From Orientia tsutsugamushi (lineage in GTDB: Bacteria > Pseudomonadota > Alphaproteobacteria > Rickettsiales > Rickettsiaceae), in contig NZ_LS398548.1 of assembly GCF_900327275.1 (NCBI RefSeq), positions 1,612,001-1,676,000 of the forward strand: a stretch of 64,000 nucleotides of DNA, given 5' to 3'. Shown in pieces: positions 28,020 to 37,279 of this stretch. The stretch's first letter is position 1. Every line of letters begins with the position of its first letter. A program made the translations under genes and the position numbers. Below the pieces are notes generated by a model, which was not told the origin of the DNA, searched no databases, and worked only from the letters and a program-made list of their open reading frames with translations.

Positions 28020-28505
28020 GTAAATTTTGCATTATTCTCCTAGTGCTAGTGAATTCCACGTTGAATGAAATTTTACTTTGAAGAGAGTTTCAGATACCCT
28101 ACCAGAACTTTAAGGCTTTGAAGTAAAAACTAGCATTTTAAGCCAGTTTTATTTTTCCTTAGTATTTCTACTTTGTTTTTTAGAAGGTTTTGCTGTTAAT
28201 TCTTTTGTATTAACATCATTACTGAACAAATTGGTGAAGACACATTTGAGCCTTTAACAAATTGCATATGAACATTGTTATTGCTTATTAGTAAATTTTG
28301 CATTATTCTCCTAATGCTAGTTAATTCCATACCAGTGAAATTTTACTTTGAAGCGGTTTTAATTAATAATCTTTGTAGAACTTTAAGTCTTTGAAGTAAA
28401 AACTAGCATTTTAAGCCAGTTTTATTTTTTTCTTAGTATTTCTACTTTGTTTTTTAGAAGGTTTCGCTGTTAATTCTTTTGTATTAAGGTCATTACTGAA
28501 CAAAT
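28020..28505 (-). repeat. Tandem partial duplication of the traK 3' end
   Basis: About 230 bp (28020-28240), holding the last codons of traK and the following spacer, are repeated as 28270-28505, where the second unit belongs to the real traK. A short piece matching traE (28241-28265, like 29085-29110) joins the units. The extra unit has no start and is not translated usefully. This explains most of the 28005-28410 gap. Confidence 0.8.
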
Positions 28506-28899
28506 TGTTATTGTTTTGTTTTGAATTATCCTTTTCCTCTATTTTTGTAGCAGCATTAACAAGCATTATAGGGCTTGGAGTTTTTGGAGTAAAAGTTAAC
28601 ATTAAATCCTGAATTGTTTTGTATTCTCCTATTACTGTTAAATAAACCTTGTTTCCTTCTTCTCGTGGAACAATAAACAAAAATCCAGACTCATGAACTA
28701 CAACTTCAGATGCATTTTGAGGGTACATAAAAATATCATTAATTTTTTCATCTTTAAGATTAATTCTTGTTGGCCCACTATCAGAAATCTCAAGCTTTAG
28801 TAAATTGTCAGCTTCTAACTCATATTCTACTGCATATATATTATTAACGTTTACCAAAGCAATAAACCATATGATAAATCTCAAAAATCTAATACTCAT
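28411..28899 (-). CDS. traK: F-type conjugal transfer protein TraK (short)
   Basis: This 162-residue secreted protein (signal ending NNIYA) has the VirB9/TraK N-terminal beta domain (LKLEISDSGPTRINLKDEKI, VIGEYKTIQDLMLTF) and then a basic Asn/Lys-rich tail. F TraK has about 242 residues, so the C-terminal domain is missing or replaced. It overlaps traE by 4 bp. Confidence 0.85.
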   Translation of the reverse strand: MSIRFLRFIIWFIALVNVNNIYAVEYELEADNLLKLEISDSGPTRINLKDEKINDIFMYPQNASEVVVHESGFLFIVPREEGNKVYLTVIGEYKTIQDLMLTFTPKTPSPIMLVNAATKIEEKDNSKQNNNNLFSNDLNTKELTAKPSKKQSRNTKKKIKLA

Positions 28900-29447
28900 T
28901 TTTTTATTCCATTCTCTTTAACACCAGTCAACAATAAAAGGTAATTAGGAGTTTGCTTGTAAGTCAAAAGGTAAGTCTTATCGACAGCTATATCTTTACT
29001 ATCGCTAAACCAATAACGAAGCGTTCCACTAATTAATACTCCATCCTTTATCACTTCAATCTTTTTTGGAAAAAAGACTGAAGATACATTTGAGCCTTTA
29101 ACAAATTGCAAATGATCATGAAAAAATTTATTTAAAGATTCAGTATTACTAGATGCCACTTTCATGTCTGCTATTTGTCTTTCTACCTCATTTGGAGAAG
29201 TAGTAAATAAGAGTTTCGTCACATAAATTGCCCATTCCTTTAAATAGGTTTCATGGTAATTTTTTGATGAAACCATCATTTTACGATCAGGCTCCATTGC
29301 TGGAATTAATAACCACTTTTCTTCTTTGGTAATTGCAGCCATTATCGCAATTATATTAGCTGCAGCTAGCAATATAGTTACTGAAAGTAAGCATTTATTA
29401 TATTTAACCAGCTCTTGTATAGCATTTTGCTTAAAGAGATGATTCAT
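28896..29447 (-). CDS. traE: F-type conjugal transfer protein TraE
   Basis: This 183-residue protein has one N-terminal membrane helix (SVTILLAAANIIAIMAAI) and a VirB8/TraE-like domain with the ISGTLRYWFSD motif. It is part of the inner-membrane assembly platform. It overlaps traL by one base. This is the only intact copy; the two others in the window are broken. Confidence 0.9.
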   Translation of the reverse strand: MNHLFKQNAIQELVKYNKCLLSVTILLAAANIIAIMAAITKEEKWLLIPAMEPDRKMMVSSKNYHETYLKEWAIYVTKLLFTTSPNEVERQIADMKVASSNTESLNKFFHDHLQFVKGSNVSSVFFPKKIEVIKDGVLISGTLRYWFSDSKDIAVDKTYLLTYKQTPNYLLLLTGVKENGIKK

Positions 29448-29782
29448 TATTTGCCAACTTTTTTGCCCAGCAATCTTGAATATCCTAATGGAGCTGGCAA
29501 TAAACCTTTAGCTACTAAAAAACTTTTTAGCAAAAAATTCTCCGATACCTTCTTAAATTTCTTAAAGCAATAACATAGAGCAATTCCTCCAACCATAAAT
29601 GCTAGGCCTAATTTAGCATGCCTGCTGTTTACTAGTACAATTCCTGGAGCTACACCAGCCAGTACAACTTCCCATTCGTCAATGCTTAAACACATATACT
29701 TCAATAGTCTCGATAATGCCCAACATAATTTTTGATTTTGCATAATCACCTTTAGCCGCAATTGTAGCATGAGATTTCTCAT
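29447..29782 (-). CDS. traL: F-type conjugal transfer protein TraL
   Basis: This 111-residue inner-membrane protein has two hydrophobic stretches (VVLAGVAPGIVLVNS, LGLAFMVGGIALCYCF) and a basic C-terminus, as in TraL (VirB3-like). Family length is about 91-110, and a start at the internal Met (MQNQKLCW, 29743) is possible. It is the first gene of the minus-strand tra operon. Copies lie at 48574 (open) and 55118 (nonsense). Confidence 0.88.
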   Translation of the reverse strand: MRNLMLQLRLKVIMQNQKLCWALSRLLKYMCLSIDEWEVVLAGVAPGIVLVNSRHAKLGLAFMVGGIALCYCFKKFKKVSENFLLKSFLVAKGLLPAPLGYSRLLGKKVGK

Positions 29783-29849
29783 TCTGCTACTGTGATTTTC
29801 AAAAATTCACAAAAAATATTCCTTTAATCTGAATTAATCATGCATTTTC

Positions 29850-30320
29850 TTAAATAGTGTTTTTTACCATATTAAGTACTTCATCACTATGTTGTGCTAT
29901 GTTAACCTTTGGCCATATAGCAGCAATTTTCCCTTTCTGATTGATTAAAAATGTAGTACGGCTAATTGCCAAAAAAGTATTTTTAAACATCGATTTTTCT
30001 TTTAAGACTCCATAATCTTCAAATATCTTTCCAGTTTCATCATATCCTAACTCAAATTTTAAACAGAGCTTATCTTTAAATTTTTGATGTGAAGCAATAT
30101 TATCTTTGGATACACCAAGAATTATCGTGTTTAATTTATTGAATTCAGAAATAGCTTCATTAAATTTCTGTGCTTCAATTGTACACCCAGGAGTATTATC
30201 TTTTGGATAAAAGTATAGTACTAAATTTTTACCTTCATAATGACCTAGATTTATAATTGAATTACTAGTAGTAATCATATTAAAGTCTGGCGCATCATCA
30301 TTAATTGTTAAATTTTTCAT
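29850..30320 (-). CDS. bcp: Bcp/PrxQ-type peroxiredoxin
   Basis: From the ATG at 30320 the protein has 156 residues (a GTG at 30344 would add 8). It carries the peroxidatic Cys in FYPKDNTPGCTIEA, with APDF upstream and typical SRTTFLINQKGKI. It reduces peroxides using thioredoxin. It lies between traL and the integrase remnant and shares the operon strand, but it is an ordinary chromosomal-type gene, so the RAGE may have been built around it or picked it up. It looks intact. Confidence 0.88.
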   Translation of the reverse strand: MKNLTINDDAPDFNMITTSNSIINLGHYEGKNLVLYFYPKDNTPGCTIEAQKFNEAISEFNKLNTIILGVSKDNIASHQKFKDKLCLKFELGYDETGKIFEDYGVLKEKSMFKNTFLAISRTTFLINQKGKIAAIWPKVNIAQHSDEVLNMVKNTI

Positions 30321-30340
30321 GTTTAGTCTCGTAAATTGGT

Positions 30341-30758
30341 TCACTTAGCAATTTCGTTAGCAAATTTTTGTATTGCATCTCGTACAACATCTGTATTAAG
30401 ATGTATATAAAATTTTGTTGATTGATGGTCATTATGATTTAACAATTTGCTAATTACAGCTATTGGTATTCCAAATTTCGCCATCCAACTACCAACAATT
30501 CTTCTCCTTTAGCAATTTGTCCCTTTAAAATCAGCGTTTTTTTCTAGCATAATTAACAGATATATTTGGAAAATTCCATAACTTAATTTTTCTATATACT
30601 CCTTTAATTGTTATCCCTAAATAAAGTGTTTTAGTTTCTCCATACAATACTTCTAGAAATAAACCTTTGTCTTTAGTATCTCTGTATACATCTCTTTTTT
30701 CTTTTGGGGGCTTTATTTTACTTATAGCTATTTGTGTAAAATATAATATCACTACCAT
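30341..30758 (-). pseudogene. int: Tyrosine integrase remnant, internally deleted
   Basis: The N-terminal arm-binding domain (30758-30531: IKPPKEKRDVYRDTKDKGLF, GVYRKIKLWNFPNISV) is followed, after a large deletion near 30530, by the C-terminal catalytic end (KFGIPIAVISKLLNHNDHQS then TKFYIHL). The His and Tyr of the recombinase are there, but the Arg and HxxR region is gone. The sequence differs from the three other integrases in the window. Its location beside traL fits the usual RAGE plan of int next to the tra genes. Confidence 0.75.
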
Positions 30759-31129
30759 AATAAATCACCTTTATTCAACTATTAATATTTAAGATTAGAA
30801 AAACAATCTGTTGTATGCTTTTTTTGAAAAAGCAAGTTTTTTCGTAATAATTCAATAAAAAAAAATTAAATAATTTTTTAAATCTTTGCTTCAACTATAG
30901 ATTATAGCAGCATTGCAATTTTAAGTCTTAGTTGAAAAATCGCGAATTAATACTCATTTAGGGTGTATTTGTGCTGTATATGTTCTGATTTTTTTTAAAC
31001 TATGTATACTTGCATTGACAAAAAATATAAATTCAACTACTGTTAAACTAACGATATATTAAACATTAATAGTAGGTTTCATATACTTTACAGGTAATAG
31101 GACATTATTTTTTGCTGCTATCTATTAAT
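30759..31129. other. AT-rich gap with one hairpin
   Basis: No gene is seen. An 8-bp stem (tgcttttt/aaaaagca, 30816-30834) followed by a T run is terminator-like on the + strand, but no + strand gene precedes it. The rest is poly-A/T-rich spacer. Confidence 0.4.
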
Positions 31130-31696
31130 TCACTTTTTGTAAAAAGTGTTAATCATAGAACTTTTAGATATTTTTATATATCTATATATGTCCCTGAAAA
31201 AAGTTTCAGGTTGACCTGAAATTTCTTTCAGGTTGGGACGAAATGTTTTTTCTGGTAAGGCTATATTTTCTTCTTTTCCTTTTTCACTATAGTGCTGAAA
31301 ATTTTTCAGAATTTTTATGCAAGGGACATTACGTAACTTAAGATTGTCTTTAATGATTGTCCTATTTTCAATTTCAATAAAACCTGCATCTCTTAATTCT
31401 ACTAAGCATTGCCTAACTCTTCTTTGACAAACATTAAGCTTATCCTCATAAAGCTGATAACTTTCCTGTAATTCATCTATATCTTTGTTGTAATAGATAT
31501 GTAGTCTAAATACTATGAATGATAAAAGCTGTTTAGATGTTTTACTTAATGCTTTTCCATTATCTCCAGTTAGCTTTCTCCATTCTGGTGGAATGATATT
31601 TCCAATAAAGTTATAAAATATTGTGTCATTATTGTTACTATTTTTTTTAATAATATTGCAACTATTAGTTAAAAAATCGAATACTACAGGGCGCAT
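31130..31696 (-). CDS. Winged-helix DNA-binding protein, short paralog
   Basis: This 188-residue protein resembles the N-terminal half of the proteins at 32513 and 44910. Residues about 90-125 (RRVRQCLVELRDAGFIEIENRTIIK) are a classic winged helix like those of plasmid replication initiators and transcription regulators. The block PPEWRKLTGDNGKALSKTS is conserved in the three paralogs. An ggagatgaa ribosome site precedes the ATG. The large C-terminal part of the longest paralog is missing, so this may be a truncated gene. Function unknown; a replication or regulatory role for the RAGE is a guess. Confidence 0.55.
   Translation of the reverse strand: MRPVVFDFLTNSCNIIKKNSNNNDTIFYNFIGNIIPPEWRKLTGDNGKALSKTSKQLLSFIVFRLHIYYNKDIDELQESYQLYEDKLNVCQRRVRQCLVELRDAGFIEIENRTIIKDNLKLRNVPCIKILKNFQHYSEKGKEENIALPEKTFRPNLKEISGQPETFFRDIYRYIKISKSSMINTFYKK
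31193..31232. repeat. Pair of short palindromes inside the winged-helix gene
   Basis: Two 18-nt palindromes (CCTGAAA, 4-base loop, TTTCAGG) start exactly 22 bp apart. Equivalent palindromes lie in the paralogs at 32580-32597 (one unit, same sequence) and 44402-44439 (two units, stem changed to CTGCAA/TTGCAG). Confidence 0.75.
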
Positions 31697-31802
31697 TTTT
31701 CATCTCCAAAAATACAGCTATAGTAGGTTTTTTAGAAAATAATTTTTTTACAAATTACCATCAAATTTTTGTTCAAAAGGTTGACAAAAGGTTGACAAAA
31801 AT

Positions 31803-31890
31803 CATTATGCCAAACCTATATAAATCTTCATACTGATACTATCTGCCTTAGAAGACCAATTTTACCTATAGAATATCTTATTATTAACAT
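31803..31890 (+). mobile_element. IS982 fragment
   Basis: About 90 bp (ccaaacctatataaatcttc...) match 51205-51285, just upstream of the IS982 transposase C-terminal part there. It is only a remnant. It lies next to the point where the downstream winged-helix gene loses its end. Confidence 0.6.
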
Positions 31891-31943
31891 TATCTTCATT
31901 TATAACTTCTAATTTACTAAACCATATTTTATCAATAACTTGC

Positions 31944-32471
31944 TCATATTCGTAATGTTGAAGTATGTATTTTCGTACTTTGAACAATATCTAGATACTG
32001 TTCTTTAAATCTTCCTACATCATTAAATCTAAAATTTCCACTATTAGCCTGATCAGTAGTTAGTAATTCATTTGCTAACGCTTTTGCCATATAGTTTAGC
32101 ACTGCTATCTTATTTACAAAATGACGGTTTGGATATTTATTTGATAACTTCAACAGTAATTGATTTATGAAGTATATGTTGAAGCTTCTACTAGACATAC
32201 GTTGTAGTATAACTGCATCTTCTGGTGTTAGTGGATAATAATCTGCTAGTCTTTTTCTTTTGGAATAGCATTCATTCTTTTCAACCTCTAAATCTTTAGT
32301 AATAGCTGGAGTTGATAACTCACTATTTTGCTCATAATCCTTGTTTGATGGCTTTTTATTACTAACATCACTAAGCTCATAGAAATTCAAATTCTGTTGT
32401 TGATCTTCTTTTTCATTTTCTACTAACTCAATTTCTATAAAATCATCAGATTCCGTATATTTAAACTTCAA
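31944..32471 (-). pseudogene. C-terminal part of a winged-helix replicon-like protein, frameshifted and truncated
   Basis: This frame (ESDDFIEIELVENEKEDQQQ...PLTPEDAVILQRM...NKYPNRHF) continues the gene that starts at 33067. It matches 42800-43405 up to FKEQYL and then diverges (DIVQSTKIHT), losing the last ~35 residues. The two parts are in different frames. I do not recognise this C-terminal region beyond its being acidic first and helical later. Confidence 0.6.
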
Positions 32472-32512
32472 ATTTTGCTGTTGATCTTCATTTTTATTTT
32501 GATCATTCTCTA

Positions 32513-33067
32513 TTAACTTATCTTCAGTAGATCTAGATCTATTATTATTTTTTTTATTATTATTATATCTATATATGTACCTGAAATTTCTTTCAGGTTG
32601 AAGCGAAAAATTTTTTGGGTTAGATCAATAATTTTTTCTCCTTTTGTTTCTTTTTCAGTGAAACGCTGAAAATTTTTTAGAAGTTTTATACATGGAACAT
32701 TACGCAACTTAAAGTTGTTTTTAATTATTGTCCTATTTTCAACTTCAATGAAACCGGCTTTTTGTAGTTCAACTAAGCATTGCCTAACCCTGCGTTGACA
32801 AACCTGTAACTCCTTTTCAAAAGAGTAATAACTGTCTTGTAATTCATCTATATCATTATTGTAATAGATCTGTAGTTTATATACTATCCATGATAAAAGC
32901 TGTTTAGATGTCTTGCTTAAAGCTTTAACATTATCTCCAATCAGATCTTTCCATTCTGCTGGAACAAAATTTCCAATAAAACGATAAAATATTGTGTCAT
33001 TATTGCTACTGTTATTATTAGTAATTTTGCAATTATTGCTTGCCAAATTACGCAAATTTTGCGCCAT
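32513..33067 (-). pseudogene. Winged-helix DNA-binding protein, N-terminal part (frameshifted)
   Basis: This 184-residue frame has a very good ribosome binding site (GGAGG, 8 bp before ATG 33067). Winged helix at about 85-125. After EISG the reading frame slips relative to the intact paralog at 44910, giving an Ile-rich nonsense tail (DIIIIKKIIIDLDLL) and a stop at 32513. The true continuation is 31944-32471. Confidence 0.65.
32580..32597. repeat. Single palindrome in the second winged-helix gene
   Basis: CCTGAAA, loop TTTC, TTTCAGG. It equals the second unit at 31215-31232. It sits at the spot where this gene's frame breaks. Confidence 0.7.
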
Positions 33068-33074
33068 TTCTAAC

Positions 33075-33203
33075 CTCCAAAAATGTCAGATATAGCAGGT
33101 AGTTTAGGCAATTTTCGCTATCAAAAACCACGTTTTTATCCGCGTAAATATAGCAATTTAGTAGCTATACTTGAAATTTAACACTCTGAAAGGCTTATAA
33201 TAA
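33075..33203 (-). promoter_or_regulatory. Shared upstream region of the winged-helix genes
   Basis: This stretch is strongly similar to 44920-45053 upstream of the paralog, then both sequences diverge abruptly after ggcttataataac. Such conservation outside genes suggests a promoter or operator. Sub-repeats of the tagcaatttagtagcta type are visible. At 33221 the intron copy begins. Confidence 0.45.
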
Positions 33204-33697
33204 CACAGTACTCTTAAACATTGAAACGTAACGATCTTGTACTAAGCGCGATAGAAAGCCTAACTAAAGTACTAATCTGGATGGGAAATAGGGGTAAGGT
33301 AAAGTTAAAATTGGTTAAACGAAAGTGAATCTTCGTATGGAAAATATCGTCAATGCAGAAGCAGATACTCCAGATAAATTCTGTTATAAGGATAAAGCTG
33401 AAAAGCTTAGCTGTAAGAAGGAATACGCAGCCTTCTTTAAAAATGCCAGCTCCTCGGTATAAAGAAGATAACCAACTTAACGTCTCTCTGATGAGTGAAA
33501 CATGGTAAGCCTATTATTAGGCAACTGATAGTAGGTAAGAGAGGTCTTAGAAAGCAAATGACACTAAGTCGAAAGACTACAGAAATTAATAACTGAGTGT
33601 ATAGGCATTTATATGCTAATCAGAAATGATGCTAACTTAAGACTGGTGATTTACCCTAAATAGGTAAACAAGATTATGAATTAATTGGAAAAGTTGG

Positions 33698-35413
33698 ATG
33701 CTAAACGCAAATGTAACAATTGAGACTAAAGATAATTTCAAGAAAATCTATTGGCATTCAATAGACTGGAAAGAAATTATACAAAAGGTTAATAATCTTC
33801 GTAGACGTATTTATAGGGCATTCGCAAATGGTAATACGAAGTTAGTAGGTAACTTACAAAGATTGATGTTAAAATCAAGAGCAAATAGGTTACTTGCTAT
33901 AAGACGTGTTACTCAAATCAACAAAGGACGAAAAAGTCCTGGAATTGATAAAATAGTTGTTAAGACAGATAAAGAAAGGAGTCTGTTGATGGAAAAGTTA
34001 GCAGATAATAATCTATCATCTGTAAAACCGATTAAGCGTGTATACATACCAAAAAGTAATGGCGAATCTAGACCTTTAGGCTTGCCAACTATTGTGGATA
34101 GGTGTAGACAGGCTGTTGTAAAATCAGCACTTGAACCATATTGGGAAGCTAAGTTTGAAGGTTGCAGCTATGGCTTTAGACCTGGACGTAGCGCTCACGA
34201 TGCAATACAGAGAATATCTGGTATTATTCGACATGGAACCAATAGAAATTGGATATTAGATGCTGATATTAAAGGAGCATTTGATAATATTGATCATAAT
34301 TTTCTTTTGAAAATTATAGGAAATTTCCCTGCTCGTAATTGGATTCAAGCATGGCTTAAATCTGGTGTAATGCAGGATTATCAAATTATCAAAACAACAG
34401 CTGGTACTCCACAAGGTGGATTAATTTCTCCATTACTTTTAAACATAACTCTTCATGGAATGAGTGATATACTTAATATTATCTATAATAAGTATGATCA
34501 CCTATATTCTAAATCCGAATATGCTTTAGTGAGATACGCTGATGATTTTGTCGTTTGCGCTAAGTCAGAAAGCTCATGTATCAGAGCCAAAAGTATTATT
34601 AATGATTGGTTAAGTATTAGAGGCTTAGAATTGTCAAAGGAAAAAACCAGGATACTTCATATTAATGAAGGTTTTGATTTCCTTGGATTTAATATTCGAC
34701 AATATAAAACCAATAGTACAAGAAGAGGTGTAGCTCTACTAGTTAAACCGTCTAAAGACTCTATAAAGTCGTTTAAAAAACGAATGTCAATAGAATGGAA
34801 AAAAAGTTTCTCATGGAATATTGATAGAATAATTGATAATCTAAATTCTAAAATATTTGGATGGTGCAGTTATTTCAACAAAGTTGTGTCCAAGAAAATT
34901 TTTTCCAATTTAGACTGTTGGATGTGGATTCGACAAGCAAGATTTGCATGTAGAAAACATCCTAAAAAATCCTGGGAATGGCTTAAGAAAAAGTATTGGG
35001 GTCGCATTAAAGGCAGAAATGATAATTGGGTCTTTATGAATAAAGATCTATATCTATGGAAATTACAATGGACAACGATTAAACGACATATTCTTGTTAA
35101 AGGTAAATCTTCTCCTGATAATTCAAAACTTAGAGAATATTGGCATAAACGTCAGGCTGATAGCCCTAAGTATTTGTTTAAATCTAGGCAGATTCTTTGG
35201 CGTAGACAAAAGGGTAAATGTCTTGTTTGTTTTGATTTAATAGATAATGGTGAAAGTGTTCATGTACATCATATAACACCTATAAGATGTGGTGGCACTG
35301 ACCATATTAACAATTTGTGCTTATTGCATGAAAACTGCCATCGACAAGTACACAGTAATCGCGGACAACTTATTGCAGCTGTTTGTAAATTGCTTGAGCC
35401 GTATGCGGAGTAA
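33698..35413 (+). CDS. ltrA: Group II intron reverse transcriptase/maturase with HNH domain
   Basis: This 571-residue protein is identical in architecture to the left copy (RT with YADD, X region, HNH), with four differences: Ser/Phe, Met/Thr and Arg/Gly near residues 42-52, and Leu/Val near residue 133. The frame is open. Because its own intron is 5'-truncated, this enzyme would have to serve other intron copies. Confidence 0.92.
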   Translation: MLNANVTIETKDNFKKIYWHSIDWKEIIQKVNNLRRRIYRAFANGNTKLVGNLQRLMLKSRANRLLAIRRVTQINKGRKSPGIDKIVVKTDKERSLLMEKLADNNLSSVKPIKRVYIPKSNGESRPLGLPTIVDRCRQAVVKSALEPYWEAKFEGCSYGFRPGRSAHDAIQRISGIIRHGTNRNWILDADIKGAFDNIDHNFLLKIIGNFPARNWIQAWLKSGVMQDYQIIKTTAGTPQGGLISPLLLNITLHGMSDILNIIYNKYDHLYSKSEYALVRYADDFVVCAKSESSCIRAKSIINDWLSIRGLELSKEKTRILHINEGFDFLGFNIRQYKTNSTRRGVALLVKPSKDSIKSFKKRMSIEWKKSFSWNIDRIIDNLNSKIFGWCSYFNKVVSKKIFSNLDCWMWIRQARFACRKHPKKSWEWLKKKYWGRIKGRNDNWVFMNKDLYLWKLQWTTIKRHILVKGKSSPDNSKLREYWHKRQADSPKYLFKSRQILWRRQKGKCLVCFDLIDNGESVHVHHITPIRCGGTDHINNLCLLHENCHRQVHSNRGQLIAAVCKLLEPYAE

Positions 35414-35429
35414 TTCGCTTGTACGGTTC
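35396..35429 (+). ncRNA. Group II intron domain V (right copy)
   Basis: The same 34-nt catalytic hairpin as in the left copy with a GTAA tetraloop. The maturase stop lies in the loop. Domain VI follows at 35433-35464. Confidence 0.8.
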
Positions 35430-35622
35430 TTTGGGAGGAAAAGCGCTTTCGCGCTTACCTACCCGCTTAAGCTTATTTTTCAATGAAGCTTCTAACCTTG
35501 AATTCACGTTTTTTTGACTATAATTATTTGATGTTGGTTTGGTAGGCGCGGTTTTTTTTCTTTACTGGGATTTTATTTTGATATATTCTTGCCTGATTTT
35601 TTTATCTTTCTGAATTACTAAC

Positions 35623-36078
35623 ATGGCAAATCTTATGCAGCAAAAAATTACTCTTCAACAAAAAAAGGCTAGGCTAATCATGGATGAGGTTAACCTTAAA
35701 ATTAAAGAACGTAAAATGCCTACTCGACCTCTTATCGAAATGGGTGGATTAGTTGCTAAAGCTAAGCTTGATCACTTATCAGCAAATACGTTATTTGGTG
35801 CAATTGTTTCACTAAAAGAAACTTTAACACAACATCCAAATGTTCAGGATCATTGGACTACAATAGGTAAAGATATTTTTGATAAAGAACAGCAAAATAA
35901 AGCTGCTGTGATTTTAAAATTTGCTTCTGAACCAGACGAAAACACTAAGCGCCACATTCACCTTCATGGCTTAAAATGGAACAGTTTTCGTCAAGAATGG
36001 TGCGGCCATGTTAAGGACATTGAGGCCTTAAAGTATGGCCTTCTCAATGTTCAGTATAGTATAGAACTTGTAGTGTGA
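35623..36078 (+). CDS. TraD/TraC-like (Ti-type) conjugal protein
   Basis: This 151-residue basic helical protein is the intact counterpart of the pseudogene at 2583-3038. N-terminal half: RLIMDEVNLKIKERKM, a coiled-coil-like RLIEMGGLVAKAKLD motif of Ti-type TraD/TraC. C-terminal half: HLHGLKWNSFRQEWCGHV. The family helps TraA at the origin of transfer. No traA follows it here, since the duplication ends with the intron. Confidence 0.75.
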   Translation: MANLMQQKITLQQKKARLIMDEVNLKIKERKMPTRPLIEMGGLVAKAKLDHLSANTLFGAIVSLKETLTQHPNVQDHWTTIGKDIFDKEQQNKAAVILKFASEPDENTKRHIHLHGLKWNSFRQEWCGHVKDIEALKYGLLNVQYSIELVV

Positions 36079-36147
36079 TATAAAGCATCTAATAGAAGTA
36101 GCATACAACACATTAAAGGTAAAATTTTGTATGTTGTATATTTCTTA

Positions 36148-37158
36148 TTATTTTACGCTATTTTTTAAATTTAATACTTCTTGTATTGATAAATCCGTAT
36201 ATTCAGCAATTGTCTCAACTGATAATTCAGACTTCAATAATTTTATTGCAAAATCTTTTTTTGCTTTAGCTTCACCTAGCTTTATTCCTTCAGCTTTACC
36301 TTGAGCTTTACCTTTAGCTTCACCTAGCTTTATTCCTTCAGCTTTACCTTCGGCTTTACCTTCGGCTTTACCTTTAGCTTCACCGAGCTTTATGCCTTCA
36401 GCTTTACCTTCAGCTTTAGCGCGTTCGAGTTTATAATCTTCTACTGCTTTATTATCCCATATACGCTTTAACTCTTGTTCATAGGTTATTAGTTCGTCTT
36501 CACTCCAATTAAACTGATCTAATGCCTCATACGCTCTTTTTATTATTAAATCTTCACCTATTATTTTATTATATCCATCTAATGTTGTTTCTTTTGCATG
36601 TTTAAAAAAATAGCACCACTTCTCTGTTATATCATTTAACTCTTCCACTCTATTTTTTTTAAATTTTGGTAATTCTATAAAGGTAAATGAAAAGTCCTTT
36701 AGATCATGCTCATATGTCTTTTTATCCAATATTACATGCCTTGATATATAGTCTTCTTTATTTGGAAACAATTTATAATCTGCTATAGCTATAAATATAA
36801 CCTCCTTTAGGTCTGAGTATTTTCCTTCCTTCCCTCTATTTGGTTGCCTACCATATGCTTTTGCGGCATAATACTGAGCTCTTTTTTCAAATCCTTGTGT
36901 AGGATCTACTTGCATTTCTATTATATATTGCGCACCGTTTTTATCTTTACACAAAACATCTACTATTGATTCTTTTTTAGACGCTATGTCTGCATCTAAT
37001 ATCGTTCCTAAAAACTCTACTTCTATTATTTTTCTATTCCCTTCAAACAACAATATATCGTTCAGAAAATGTATTAGTATGTCCTTGTTTTTTTCTGATC
37101 CAAATATCTTTTTAAATGCTACATCATTCTTTGGATCTAAAAATCTTGATAAATGCAT
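36148..37158 (-). CDS. Rpn-family PD-(D/E)XK nuclease/transposase-like protein
   Basis: The second copy of the 1433 gene, 336 residues. The nuclease part is almost identical (SIVDVLCKDKNGAQYIIEMQ). The C-terminal repeat array is shorter and rearranged (three IKLGEAKG blocks rather than four). It is convergent with the TraD-like gene; an imperfect hairpin lies between them at 36103-36137. Confidence 0.85.
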   Translation of the reverse strand: MHLSRFLDPKNDVAFKKIFGSEKNKDILIHFLNDILLFEGNRKIIEVEFLGTILDADIASKKESIVDVLCKDKNGAQYIIEMQVDPTQGFEKRAQYYAAKAYGRQPNRGKEGKYSDLKEVIFIAIADYKLFPNKEDYISRHVILDKKTYEHDLKDFSFTFIELPKFKKNRVEELNDITEKWCYFFKHAKETTLDGYNKIIGEDLIIKRAYEALDQFNWSEDELITYEQELKRIWDNKAVEDYKLERAKAEGKAEGIKLGEAKGKAEGKAEGKAEGIKLGEAKGKAQGKAEGIKLGEAKAKKDFAIKLLKSELSVETIAEYTDLSIQEVLNLKNSVK

Positions 37159-37279
37159 ATATTTTTCATATTTTCTATTCTTTTTAAATTATACAATAAA
37201 ATAACCTACATGAACATTCTCTTATTGAATTTTAATTTCTGCAATTCACTACATTAACCACCTATTAAACTTTAGTTTA

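Larger units (their letters stand above)
33221..35470 (+). mobile_element. Group II intron, right copy, 5'-truncated
   Basis: The sequence is nearly identical to the left intron from about tcttgtactaagcgcg onward. It lacks roughly the first 100 bases, including the GTGCG 5' end and the first domain I hairpin. Domains IV-VI, the maturase and domain V (35396-35429) are complete. Without the 5' splice site it should not splice, although its protein could act in trans on the left intron. Confidence 0.8.

Noticed and set aside
31803-31890. Possible small RNA or tRNA in the 31.7-31.9 kb gap
   Set aside because: The sequence recurs next to IS982 at 51205, so it is an IS remnant. I found no cloverleaf here or elsewhere in the window.
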